Of a stretch of DNA of 64,000 nucleotides, positions 35,220-46,777 are shown piece by piece (the stretch's first letter is position 1; every line of letters starts with the position of its first letter). Position numbers and translations under genes: made by a program. The notes below the pieces were generated by a model. That model ran no database searches, was not told where the DNA came from, and saw only the letters and a list, made by a program, of their open reading frames with translations. The DNA comes from Thuidium tamariscinum (taxonomy: Eukaryota; Streptophyta; Bryopsida; Hypnales; Thuidiaceae), in contig OX344749.2 of assembly GCA_947034885.2 (NCBI GenBank), positions 28,845,501 to 28,909,500 on the forward strand, in the 5' to 3' direction.

Positions 35220-35900
35220 ACTTCATTGTCAAAAAATTGTTGGGCCTTAACCCCTCAAAAAACAAGAGAATACATTGTATATTCTTCAAAATTTCATTGG
35301 TAAATTCTTGGTAGGCTAAAAAAAATCTCAATATTTTATAAATTAAAGTCTTGAAGGGTAATAAGTTGACATTCCTCTTGCAACTTCCAATTTTCATAAT
35401 TCATGTATGTGAAAAAACTAAATTTAAAAAAAATCTAGTTAATTAGACAAAAGGAGCCAATATAATCTTTTTCTAATGAAATGAATAGTAGAGATGGAAA
35501 AAACACATTTTCTTGAACATTTATAGTCCTTACACTACACAAACAAATCTTTCAAATTCATTACTTCAATAGCAAAATATTGTCATGATTCCAATTAAAA
35601 TTGAATTAAAATAATGATTTAAAATTAGAATTGGATATCATTGCAATAATTGTCAATGAGCCCTACAATGTTGAGGAACATCTAGCTACACACTTTGTAA
35701 TGTTGGCTTGAGTAAACAACCCCAATTGATATGTGAACTTGGCCCCTGCTTGAAGAAGAACACCTTGACATCTTTAATTTACCTCCTTTTTAAAGGCAAT
35801 CAATGTCTCTTATTAGCAATTGCCTTAACATCAAGTAATTAACTCATTAACAATACCAAAGCCATTTTTTAGTTGATGAATGAGTGAACATCTTGTAGTG
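35220..35900 (+). repeat. Dispersed 1-kb repeat, copy 3
   Basis: Holds AATTTCATTGGTAAATTCTTG, TAATAAGTTGACATTC, AAAAGGAGC(C)AATATAATC and ACAATGTTGAGGAACATCTAG in the same order as copy 1. As there, its right end joins a TTAACCC-family fragment. Confidence 0.65.
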
Positions 35901-36040
35901 TAGGACAACTATTTATCTTTGGAACTAAAGGTGGAAAGGAAAGATCTTGTATAGACTTAGTTGGACTTCCAATGCATGTTTTTTGATTTTTCTTAAATCA
36001 ATGATTTTCACAACCACAAGCCCATCGTTTAACCTTGGAA
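35880..36040 (-). repeat. TTAACCC-family fragment
   Basis: GAGTGAACATCTTGTAGTGT, GTGGAAAGGAAAGATC and TTGGACTTCCAATG match the family core in reverse orientation, with a weak terminus (CATCGTTTAACCTTGG) near 36025-36040. Confidence 0.5.
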
Positions 36041-36264
36041 GGACACGGGTGTCTGTGAGGATATCCTCCATTCTATAACCATGGGAATCATAATTTTAAA
36101 AAAAAAGAAAAACTCATTTAAAGTCAAAGTACTATAGAAGATCTTTTTTTCCCCCTTAATTCCAAGCAACATTTTTTTTACTTTTTGAGAAAGTGCCAAG
36201 ATGGTGATTACTTTAAATTTGGTGAAGCATTGTACTTCTATATTCATCCATCTTTTGGACTTAA

Positions 36265-36974
36265 GGGTGATTGCAAGAAACACCTGCCGATTTTGTTGCG
36301 TTTGGCTGATTTTTTCGGGAGTACTTTAAAATTAGAAAATTAATTTTAAAAATATGAATAGTGTATATACCTCTAAGATGAAGGTTTTCATTGAAGGAAA
36401 TGGATAGAAAAATTCTCTAAGTAGGAGAACTTGAAAAGTGCCAAACCTCCAGAAAATACATACCTTCATGTTTTAATTAGGGAAAAAATTAAAAATAGAT
36501 ATTTTCAAAAAATAAAAAGTGGACATTTGCAACAACTTTATGGAGATGGTCATTCACAAAAAAAACACCAAAATAATATTTTATATGTTTCAAAACACAA
36601 GCAGAAGGGAGCTCACTTTGTAGACCTCCACAGCACATAAAATTAACTATTTTTAAAAATCCTTCCCTGGAGAGCTAGAATTCTATTAGAAGACCATCTC
36701 ATCCAAATTTCATCTTAAAATCATTAAAAAAAAGGTACTCCATAGTACTAAAAACCCCTAAACTCCCAAGTGTGACATCCAATCAGGGTCTATTTTTGGA
36801 TAGTAAATTATTTTTGAAAATTATGAAAAAATTGTACAAGGTTTATGATAGTTATGAGTACCTTCCCTACAAATCTTGAGTCAATCGAAGGCAAAACACA
36901 AAAGTTATGGCCAAAAAACAGATCAGCACACATAGTGTGACACAAAATAGGAGAGGTGTTTCTTGCAATCACCC
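36265..36974 (+). mobile_element. GGGTG-terminal element, copy 1 (710 bp)
   Basis: Starts GGGTGATTGCAAGAAACACC and ends GGTGTTTCTTGCAATCACCC, a perfect 20-bp TIR. TTAA flanks it on both sides (36261-36264 and 36975-36978). A diverged copy in opposite orientation lies at 39539-40275. It has no transposase frame, so it is non-autonomous. TTAA targets are known for piggyBac, but the second copy is flanked by ATGA, so the superfamily is open. Confidence 0.85.
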
Positions 36975-37109
36975 TTAAAAACACATTTCCATCATATTCA
37001 TACATTTTTTCATTCAAAGTTGGTGACTTTATCCATATTTTAAAGAGAATTGGAAAAAATTTGATGAAAAAAAGACATTTATTTTGAAATGGTGCAATCT
37101 CACCCTATA

Positions 37110-37200
37110 GTGTAAAAAAAAAGTGATTCCAAGGACAAATAGTTGCATCTTTGTCCTACATAGGAGAATGCCTTGTCATTCATCTAACTCTAAATGACAT
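37110..37200 (+). repeat. TTAACCC-family fragment
   Basis: CCAAGGACAAATAGTTGCA, TTGTCCTACATAGGAGAAT and CCTTGTCATTCATC match the core of the family seen intact at 50166-50393. Confidence 0.5.
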
Positions 37201-38140
37201 TGGGTTCACTCCCCGGTTCACTCCTAAACGCCTAGAGCATTTTTGGATTTAAAAACATCATTGCTTTCAAAGTCTTACAAGTCTAAATGTGACTAAGGTA
37301 TAGTAATTACAAACGTACAATCTTGTAGTGCATGGGTTGTCAATGATGTCAATCAAATTTGGAGTCATTTGTCCACATAGATTGTAAGATTAATAATGTT
37401 TTAGTGTTGAAAAAAGATGCTAAAATTTTCCTAAAAACACAATTAGAGGTGAATTTTGATTTCTAAACTTACTGAAATGAAAAAAATTCTAAACTATAAA
37501 GTGATTCAAAACCAACATAAAAACACATTGGTGAAAAAAAATTCATTGAATTGACTCACTATGTCTACAAAATGACTTTAAAATAGAAAAAAATAGAAAT
37601 AAAGTTTCAAAAATACTTATCTGTCACTTTTACCTTCTTGAATTGACATGAATTTTTAACCACACAAACAAGACTTGTATGCACAACTTTCCCTAAAAAA
37701 ATTTATGAATCAAACACTATATGAAGAAACAAGCCACAAAAGTCAATCCTAATAAAATAATGTTAGGAATTTGAACTTCAAATCGCTCCCAAATATTCCA
37801 AACTACTTGGAATGACATGAAATCTTCAATACAATAACTAAACTTCAAGGGGAAGAAAACACAACAAATTTGATCAAAAACTAACATTGGATGAAGGAGA
37901 TATAAGCCCTTGAAGTTGTAGCCATCAAATGTAGTTTGATGAACTCAAATTGAACTCGTGAACTTCAATTATCTTCCAAAAAATCAATACATCTTGGATG
38001 GATCTGAAAATTTTACCACCAAAACTAGAAAAAATTGAAAAACTTTCTCAATGAGCTTTAATGAAATTAGGCATTGGATGCAAAAGTTACAGCACTTTGA
38101 ATTGGATTTGAAACTAAGGGAGGAGGCTCGAAAACCGCTC
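37201..38140. other. AT-rich intergenic, nothing recognised
   Basis: No gene-like frame or bounded repeat. Confidence 0.35.
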
Positions 38141-38255
38141 GGGCTCCAAAACCGCTCACCTTCTGAAATGTATATTTCTGGTACATGATGCTTTTTGATC
38201 TTTACAGTAATGTACAAACAATGAACATTTGAGGGGGTGGGCGGTTTTGGAGCCC
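38141..38255. mobile_element. GGCTC foldback MITE, copy 1 (115 bp)
   Basis: Starts GGGCTCCAAAACCGC and ends GCGGTTTTGGAGCCC, a perfect 15-bp TIR. Partners lie at 42760-42875 and 50647-50761. Its flank (TGACTTCTGAAATTCATAAC, then ACTTGGGTTAGATGCC) is also shared with the 42.8-kb copy, so this small foldback sits inside a larger repeat. Confidence 0.75.
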
Positions 38256-38477
38256 CATGCCATATTGACTTCTGAAATTCATAACTAACCCTATAGAGCT
38301 CTAAAAAATATGAAACGACTTGGGTTAGATGCCTATTCTGTTCTAGCCCTTAGATGGTCGGTTTATGGACCTCCTCCCTTATGTGATGACACTTTTGGTC
38401 CTTTAGGGCGTTCAAGTTAAATTAATTTAGGGGTGCAAAACATGTGAAGGCTTGAAGTCCACAAGATTGGAATTCTC

Positions 38478-38745
38478 ATCTCAAGTCCCAACCTCCATGC
38501 TTGGCTTGTGTGCCACGTTCATTTCAGGTGGAAGCTCAGAGCCAGTTTGGACTCTTTCAGTGGGCGAGGAACTAAGTTATCAGTATAAAAGGCAAGAGGC
38601 TGGGGTTTTGTTTCTCAGGATGTGGCCCTAGAGCCTTGCTGAGCATAGGCCCTGCAATGCAAAACCCAAACAAGAAAAAAAAATCGATCAACTGCATGCA
38701 ATTGAAGCAATTGCTAAGATATCATTCTGCATGGGAAGTTCCAAC
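38478..38745 (+). repeat. Dispersed repeat with TATAAAAGGCAAGA, copy 2
   Basis: Opposite-orientation partner of 28125-28375. The TATA-like box at about 38584 is followed by GGCTGGGGTTTTGTTTCTCA and GGCCCTGCAATGCAAAACCC. The right side has a short inverted repeat, CTGCATGCAATTG/CAATTGCATGCAG. Confidence 0.5.
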
Positions 38746-39538
38746 ACCAATTGCATGCAGTCCATTGAGTTTCAATCAGAAGCTATAGCATCACGTACAT
38801 CTGGTTTACATGATGCCACCAGCCTTATGGTAGGAGGCTCTAAAAGTGATCAGCTTTTACAAACCGTCCCTATGATTTGATAAAAAACAGATATTAAGCA
38901 CACCATAAATGGATACAATTCAAAAGAGAAATACACACTTTATAATGTCAGGACCATAAATAGAACAATAATTCACTCATAGTCCTAATAGAATGCATTA
39001 AAGGCATTATTCACATTTCATCCATCCAATCACTTAAATAAATTTTTAAACTCTCCATGTAAAAAATCAAATATACACTTAAAAACATGAATAACATTGC
39101 TATTAAATACTCCGTGCACATTTTATTACATAAATACCATTTGAAAACAACCAATTTCTCTCAATTGTTTATGATCCCTCCAACCCATCACAACAACATT
39201 AATACAACTTTCTATAAACCACCACACTCTATACCATCTAAATTTTTCACAAGATACATGCTATGCATCTTATTTTCTTACAACTATGTACTTCACTTCT
39301 AAAAACAATTAATACATTGAAATTTATTTGTCACCTTTATACACAATTTTAAGTGGAAGTAGTTTGCATATAAAGCAATCTCTTTTCCAATAGAAGTATA
39401 TTGTCTAGTGTTACTCATTCTTATCCTTGTAAAAAGCTGCAAGATAAAGCCTTCTATGAACAAACACTTAATTTATACTAGCCATAAAATGGTTAGCCTT
39501 GTAGGATACACTTAATCCAAAAAAAGGCATGCCTATGA
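38746..39538. other. AT-rich intergenic, nothing recognised
   Basis: No gene-like frame or bounded repeat. Confidence 0.35.
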
Positions 39539-40275
39539 GGGTGAATGCAAGAAACACTTGTACTATTTTCCGTCACAACCTAAGTGCTGATCTGTTTTTT
39601 GGTCACAACTTTTGCATTTTTGTTTTTAATGACTCAAAATTTCTAAAAAAGGTACTCATGACTATCATACATCTTACATAATTTTTTCATAATTTTTAAA
39701 AATATTTTAATACTAAAATAGTACTAGTGATTAAATGTCACAAATGACAATTTTGAGGTTTTTAGTACTAAGGAGTACCTTTTTTTAATGATTTTGAGAT
39801 GAAATTTGGATGACATGGTCTTCTAGTAGACTTAAAACTCTCTACATGAGGGATTTTGAAAAAAGTTATTTTTATGTGGTGTGGAAGTCTACAAAGTGAG
39901 CTTCTTTCTGCTTGAATTTTAAAATATATAAAATATTATTTTGGTGGAATTTTTGGTGAATTACCATCTCCATAGAGTTTTTTCAAATGAACACTTTTTA
40001 TTTTTTGTATTTACTTATTTTTACTATTTTTCCCGAATTAAAACATGAAGGTATGTATTTTCTTGAGGTTTGGCGCTTTTTAAGTTCTCCTACTTAGAGA
40101 ACTTTTTTTTTTATCAATTTCCTTTGGTGAAAACCTTCATCTTAGAGGTGTATACATTGTTCATATTTTCCAAATTTTTTTCAAATTAATTTTCTAATTT
40201 TAAAGTACTCCAAAAAAAGTCATGAGTATTGTAGTAAAATGCAACAAATAGTACAGGTGTTTCTTGCATTCACCC
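39539..40275 (-). mobile_element. GGGTG-terminal element, copy 2 (737 bp)
   Basis: Starts GGGTGAATGCAAGAAACAC and ends GTGTTTCTTGCATTCACCC. ATGA flanks both sides (39535-39538 and 40276-40279), an intact 4-bp target duplication. Its interior matches copy 1 in reverse complement (AAAACATGAAGGTATGTATTTTC, TCCTACTTAGAGAA, GGTACTCATGACTATCATA). It is non-coding. Confidence 0.85.
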
Positions 40276-40279
40276 ATGA

Positions 40280-41790
40280 CCTCATTTTTCAAATTTTTCT
40301 ATCTCTTTCTCCATTTGTATGCTCCTATTTTGCAACTACATATGATTGGGTTGTTTTTTTTCATTTTCAAAGTTGCAACTACATGTCTCCTAAAGATCCC
40401 AAAACTTCATAGTTTTTTGTAAAATTTGAAACTACACTGGATTTTTTTAATAAAATGTGAAAGACAATTCAGATTGAAAAATCTGAAATTTTCTTTGTAG
40501 GTGTATCCCATATTTGATAATATCATGGTGTAAAATATTTATTGTATCATTCTCAAATTTGAAATTCAACACTCCACAATAAGATGCCCCAAGTTGCAAT
40601 CAAATATTGAATTTAAGAAATTTAAGAAATTGAAGTTGGAAGTAGATGTGATAAAACTCATTTCACTAGTTGGTCTCAAATTCAAAAAAGCTTATTTATA
40701 TGATTCAAATTCACATCAAGAGCAAATACCTCAAAAATGTTACGGAGTAAAATACACTATTTAGTGATTTATGTACAAAAGTCAAAAATACCACAATGAG
40801 GCAATTATACTCAAAACCATTATCAAAATAATGTCATCTTCTACAAAAAAGATTAGATTAAAAATTGTATTTTTTTCCTCTTATAGGCCCCTACAAAGTC
40901 ATTTTATAACCAATAATATTCACACCTCTATAGTAGAATTTTTATTCAAAAAATAATCTAAGAATTGTACTCTACATGACGCCAATTCAGCATCAAAAAC
41001 AAACAATTATAGTGAAAGGTCCTATTGGAATTGTAGATGATAAATTTACAACAATCTCAACAATCTTATTTAAATAAGTGTAAAATATTTTCTCTTTCTA
41101 GTCTTTCAAGTTTGTTTTTTAAAATGGCAAATTGCATATTAGTAATAAATATATGTCTTCAAAATTTCCTAACTATATTATGGTCTCCCTTGAATGGGAC
41201 ATCAATAAAGATTTATTCTTTTTTACTTATTTTTTTACATACTATTACTTTTTTGAAAAACAAATATAAAAAGTTTCCAAATTGATGAAGGAAAAACCAA
41301 AATACAAGAATTGAGGTAAACTAATTTATTGATGAGCATAGTATGCCCACTTTGAATTATTTAAGATTTTTATAATTTTATCTTTATAAAGACTAATGTG
41401 AAAAAAGGCAAGAATAACTATAAAAATGATTGATAAAGTATGAACGTGTTATTAATTTTTGAAATGTACTATTTAAGTGGCCTAAAAGAGTCACTAAGCT
41501 ATCTCCAAATTCAATAAATGTGCATTTATAATCATCATAAGAAAATGACTACAATATTATTTCTTTAAATCACAACAAAATCAAGGCTTGGAAGAGCTAC
41601 TTTTGTAATGAATTTTTAGGCAAAAGCTAGAAGTTCCTACATCAATTCTTAAATCACTCCATTAATAGGCACCCTAGACATTAGTTGCAATCACTAACTC
41701 AAACTATTGAAGGAAGTTTATCATTGGTTGAATGTGAAACAAAACTAGGTGAGTTTCATAGATGATTGACTACAATGAAATTTTAGCATG
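40280..41790. other. AT-rich intergenic, nothing recognised
   Basis: No gene-like frame or bounded repeat. Confidence 0.35.
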
Positions 41791-41792
41791 TA

Positions 41793-42190
41793 CTAGCGGT
41801 TGGTGCTTGCTATGCTATGCAATCATCATTAGAATTTAGAAAATTGATATCATGAAAGCTAAAATCTCACAAAAGCACTAAATCATAGAAGCGCAAATCT
41901 TCTTTAATATCACCTTCATTGCAACAACTACATTATTTTTATAATATCACTTTTTGTAAAAAGTGATATTACAAAAGTGATTGCAAATTGCTACTCCTTT
42001 TCTGTAATATCACATTGTGTGACAATAAGATTTTCATGTATTCATGATTGAAAACATTCTTATAAAATACTTAAAATACTTATTTTAAGGACTTATTGAA
42101 ATCAATATCATGCATTCTATTCAAATATATAATTTTTTTTATTAATATGTGATATAGTGAATGCATAGCATACCAAGCACCAGCCCGTAG
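41793..42190. mobile_element. TA-flanked MITE (398 bp)
   Basis: The left end CTAGCGGTTGGTGCTTGCTA and right end TACCAAGCACCAGCCCGTAG are complementary over about 30 bp with a few mismatches, continuing as TGCTATGC(A). TA stands on each side, as in Tc1/mariner-type (Stowaway-like) insertions. The interior has a palindrome (ATATCACTTTTTGTAAAAAGTGATAT) and no coding frame. Confidence 0.75.
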
Positions 42191-42759
42191 TATTAATGGT
42201 AGCATTTGTGATATTAGAGAGGGAGTTATGATTTTAATAGTATGTGATAAGACTAATTACCTTACTTCATTACTAGAAGGCTCAAAAAAGGGGCATGAAT
42301 TTAGGTACTTTTATAGATGGACAACAAATCTATCCCTTTGTTTCTAATTTAGATCAATTAATTTGGAAAGAAAATCGATACCAAAAAGGAGGTACTAGCA
42401 ACTTTTTTTTGTTTTTCTTAAGCAAGTTGTATCTTGTAGAACCTTTGATAATTATTTTGATTTTTGATTTTTGAGATTCATTTTTTTGATAACCATCCAT
42501 AGGGGATTTTGAATAGAACCATCCAATGTCCATCCACCCTTTATTCTTTAATGTATGTATGCTAGATTATTAAACTATTATAAAGACAATCTTACAAATT
42601 TACAAAAATTAAATCCCAAGACTTTAAGTTTTAGGATTGATAAGTACATTACATGTAAGTACATTAAGTAGAAACTATACAAAAACACCCAAACTCTAGA
42701 GTGATGACAACAATTAGAATATACAACAATATTTAAGGTTGGAGGTTCTAAATGCACCT
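42191..42759. other. AT-rich intergenic, nothing recognised
   Basis: No gene-like frame or bounded repeat. Confidence 0.35.
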
Positions 42760-42875
42760 AGGCTCTAAAATTATCTACTTCTTTAAATGTACACTATGTG
42801 TACATGATACTTTTTCATAGCCTTCAACAATGTACAAACAATGTATATTTGAGGTGGTGGGAATTTTTGAGCCCC
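42760..42875. mobile_element. GGCTC foldback MITE, copy 2
   Basis: Diverged copy of the 38141-38255 element, from AGGCTCTAAAATTATCTAC to GGGAATTTTTGAGCCCC, with the internal GTACATGATACTTTTTCATAG-like loop retained. Confidence 0.6.
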
Positions 42876-43055
42876 ATACCATTTCAACTTCAGAATTTTA
42901 TAACTAAGTCTACAAACCTCCGAGCATATCAAATGAATTGGATTAAATGCCAATTCTTAACCTTGTAAAGATGGTTTGATCTATGCAAATCACTCTTATG
43001 GGAATAGTCTAAATCATCCACTTAAAAAAATAAATTAAAAGTACTCATTGGAGAT

Positions 43056-43190
43056 TAAACTACTAAGCAAGAGCTCCCCCTTTCAACACAAATTTCCAAA
43101 GATGAACAATTGTTTTTTTAATCTTATATGGGAGGATTCTCCATCCATGAGTAACTTAGTGTTTGTAACAACCTTACTAGGTTAAGTGAG
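43056..43190 (+). repeat. Degenerate TTAACCC-family fragment
   Basis: Holds AGAGCTCCCCCTTTCAAC, AAGATGAACAATTG and GGAGGATTCTCCATCCATGA, weak matches to the family core. Confidence 0.35.
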
Positions 43191-43275
43191 TGATTTATAG
43201 ATCTCCTACCTTACTCTCCAAGCAAAAATTAGAAAGCTTCCTTAGTCTTCATTTTGTCCAAGACAATTATTGCCT

Positions 43276-43509
43276 TTCACCCTTGTACAATGGATTAGTA
43301 CATGGTTGTCAAAATCATGCATTTTAATACCATGTGACATCATCTATTTTGAATTAGCCAAATATACTCATTGGAAGTCAAAGATTTAGAGAAGATCTCC
43401 CCTTTCCACCCCTAATACTAAGGATGAATAGTTGCACTTCTATCCTACAAGGGAAGATTCCTTACCATTCAACGGATGCAAAATGTCTGCCTCAGCATTT
43501 AAGGGTTAA
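43276..43509 (+). mobile_element. TTAACCC-family MITE, near-complete copy
   Basis: Matches 57238-57471 through TTTTAATACCATGTGACATC, GAAGTC(A/C)AA, CCCTTTCCACCC and GATGAATAGTTGCACTTCTA. It ends CAGCATTTAAGGGTTAA, with a degraded left end TTCACCCTTG. Length is 234 bp and it is non-coding. Confidence 0.7.
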
Positions 43510-44189
43510 GGTGATTTTCTCAATGTACATGTTGAAAATGCATGGTTCACATCACAAACAATTGCATTTCAATTATTTCTGTACAGTACTTTCAACTATT
43601 TACAATAAATTTCACTATATGTTAGCATCCAGTCAAATTCTTAGTTGGAAGAATGCAAATAATGTACAGAAGTGCCATGTATTGTAGAGTTTCATAGGTC
43701 AAACTCTGCAATTTGACTTCAAATTTTTCCAAATTTTATCTACGCAGAAGAAAGTCAGCTCTCACCGACTTTGCAACCAAAAGAGACATCGCACTTGCTT
43801 CTCCTACACCTTGGGGTCCACGGAAAAGAGCAATATGTGCAGATAAATAGCACATGCGGCTGCCAAATCAGAATTCTTCACCCATTCGCGTGCAATGGAC
43901 AAGCCAAGAGGGTCAACAAGCTTTCAATTATTCTGAACCCCTTCACTGCGACCTAATTTCTCTCAATCAAATCGGTTCACTTGCACAAAAGGTACAAGTT
44001 GTAGAGAAGTGAGCACATCTGCTCAGTCAGCTTACTATACAGGCCTAGAACAGATGCAATGACACTCACAACGGACTTCTTCTAAATGCTGCTGCTCAGG
44101 ATGACAATTTCCAAGGAGAAACATCAACAAATATTAAAGAAATACAGAACAGATTCAAGAGCTTCTTCACTGGATTTAGCCTGGTCCAT
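43510..44189. other. 3' flank of the 2-hydroxyacyl-CoA lyase gene
   Basis: Composition becomes more balanced after about 43740, consistent with the 3'UTR of the minus-strand gene. No separate gene is supported. Confidence 0.4.
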
Positions 44190-46777
44190 TTAATTTCTGT
44201 GACCCATCCGACCACTTTCAGAACCAGCGTAGGGATCAATGGTCACATTGATAACGGCAGGTTTCCTTGCAGAAAACGATTCTTTCAATGCCGCCTTGAG
44301 CTCTGCAGGGTTGGCCACAAGGTACCCTTTCCCACCAAAGGCTTCCATGACTAAGTCGTAGCGAGCGCCGGGGACGAACGACGTGGGAGCAGGGTCGTCT
44401 TTGTGAGGACCCACGATGTCTTCAGGAGGGCGACGGTCTCCACCGTAAACTCCACCGTTGTTGAAGATGATCACCACCACCGGTAGCTTGTATCGGACCA
44501 GTGTCTGCAAGAGGGCGGAAGTACTATGATGAGAACACTTGCGCTTGAATTAACGGCATAAGCTTTCGTATAGAATCAATCTTTCACAGGTATTACAAAC
44601 AAGAGTACAAAAATACAACCAAACCTCTTCAATGCCACTCAAAATGCCCAAGAATATACGTTCAGAAACCAGTACGACAATCCACGGAGTCTGGAAGTGG
44701 CGGGATTATTATGAGGAAATTTGCGCGAGCATATACTTTCGCATAGAAGCGATCTTTCACAGAAATTAAAAGCAAGAGCATAAAAATACAACCAAATCTC
44801 TTTAATGCCACTGAAAATCCACAAGATTAAAAGTTCTGCAATGAATACGACAATCACTGGTGTTCCATGTAAAAGTGACATTAAAGAAAAAATTGGGTCA
44901 TAGGAGTTAGGAAGATAGTCTAGAACGCTTTTCAAGCTTGTCGAACTCCTTTCCAATACATTTTCTCTTTAACTTATATTGAAAGATCAGTGTCGAAAAT
45001 GAGAGTACAAAGTGAATTTGGAGCTAAGTGCGTCCATTCCGAAACAGTTTGGTGAAAGACCAAAGAGCATGATATTAGAGAAGATGTTCGTGATAAGGTT
45101 TGGCTATGTATAAATAAGTAGAAGTTCTTGCATATCTTCCATAACAGACTTAGATTTCACGACAAGTGAGGATTGTTAAATAGGGGGGTGTCAGAATGCA
45201 AGTTTCACACTCGCATTCTTCAATAAGAGGTGATTTCCAAACGAGAGGAAGTTCATTATGGCAATTCGTGCAGTGACAAGATGTATCACAAATGCAAATG
45301 TGTCACAGATACACATCTTGTCTCTGCACGAATTTTGCAATTGCAGACAAAAGCAACTGCACAAGCTTGATTTGCATACCTCCACTTCTAGTCCACTAAA
45401 CCCGAACCCCGAGTCTCCCTCCACCGCCACCACCAGCTTCTCCGGATTCGTCACCGCTGCCGCAATGGAATACCCTAGCCCCACTCCCATTGTCCCCCAC
45501 GTCCCCGCATCCAACCTCGTCCTCGGCTCCGTCTGCTCCAGCACCGCCCTCCCCACATCCATCGTATTCGCCCCTTCCGAAACTAAAATTGGGGCTGGCG
45601 ATCCCACTGCCAGGATCGCATCTCTTATAATCCGCATGGGCGTCAAGAAATTGAACGGCACGACCTCCTTGTTGAGCAACGGCGCCATCCTGTTCACATT
45701 CGCTTGCACCTTCGCCTTGATCTTCTGCACCCACTCATGCTTCTCCCCTAACGCAAACGGCTGGTCCTTGATCTCCTTGTTCAATTGCTTCACCACGACG
45801 TCGGCGTCCCCTAGTAACCCCAGCGCCGGTTTCCGGAAGCTAAGTTCTTCGGGGGAGACGTCGATGAGGATGAATTTCACGGTGGGGGACCATTTGGGAG
45901 TCTCCCCGAAGTGGAGCAGCCAATTCAAGCGCGCGCCGACGACGAGCGCGACGTCGGCTTCGCTTAATGCGAGAGAACGCGCGGCTGCGGCGGATAAGGG
46001 ATGCGCGTCGGGTAACAAGCCCTTGCCCATGGGAGTAGCTAAGAAAGGAATGCCGGTGGACTCGACTAGGGTTTGAAGTGCACCTTCGGCGCGGGAATAC
46101 GCCGCGCCTTTGCCGAAAACCACCAACGGCCGCTTCGCATTACGCAGAAGTGAAGCCGCTTCGGTGATCTCGGGTGCAGCAGCGGGGAGTTTTGTCGAAT
46201 TCTGTGCAAAAAGGGGAACGTAGGGTTTCAAATCGGCGAGCAATTCGGAAGCTTCCGCCTCGGAGACTTCTTCGTGGAGAACATCCGAAGGTAAGTCGAC
46301 GTAGGTGCCACCAGGACGACCACTGACTGACGCGGCCACGGCTTCGGCTACCACTTTAGGAATTTCCGAAATGGAATGCGCTTTCCCGGCGTACTTCGCA
46401 AAGGGCTTCACGATCTCGACTTGATCGAGCTCCTGAAAATCGCCTTTGCCGATGTCGGCTTGGACGCTGGATCCCGAAACAAGAATCAGCGGCCATGTGT
46501 TGATGTAGGCGTTGCTGAGACCTGCTAAGCCGTGGACGCAACCGGGTCCAGAGACTGTCAAGAGCACGCCGGGTTTGCCTGTTAAGTAGCCCGCGGCGCT
46601 CGCGGCGTAGCCAGCTGATTGCTCGTTGTGAAACGCGATGAAGCGCACGCCCTCGCGCACACAAGAAGTCGCGAAAGAGGTCACGGGGATGCCGACCACG
46701 CCGAACATCTGCTCCACGCCCGAACGCGCGAACGCGCGAGCTGCCAGCAGATTTCCATCCACTTTGCCGCCCGCCAT
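44190..46777 (-). CDS. HACL: 2-hydroxyacyl-CoA lyase / oxalyl-CoA decarboxylase, complete, two exons
   Basis: Thiamine-diphosphate enzyme that cleaves 2-hydroxyacyl-CoA to formyl-CoA and an aldehyde. The plant orthologue has also been described as oxalyl-CoA decarboxylase in oxalate breakdown, so both names are given. Exons are 45380-46777 and 44190-44504, joined in phase 0 across an 875-bp intron, giving 570 residues (plant homologues about 570). The ThDP-activating Glu is in FHNEQSAG (E52). GPGCVHGLAG and GRPGGTYVDLP are typical of the N-terminal domain. The cofactor motif runs from GDSGFGF (454-460) to NNGG (481-484) and is split by the intron. GTWGTMGVGLGY is conserved. The C-terminus, RMGHRN, is not a classic peroxisomal SKL signal. 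The ATG at 46777 fits homologues; an in-frame ATG at 46837 would add 20 residues. Confidence 0.93.
44550..44870 (-). repeat. Tandem 173-bp duplication inside the lyase intron
   Basis: ATCTTTCACAG at 44579 recurs at 44752. Shared blocks follow in order: AAATACAACCAAA, TCTCTTTAATGCCACT or its variant, and ACGACAATC. The copies are moderately diverged. Confidence 0.7.

Noticed and set aside
45258..46076. 272-codon plus-strand frame opposite the lyase exon
   Set aside because: It is a shadow of the conserved lyase coding strand and has no independent homology.
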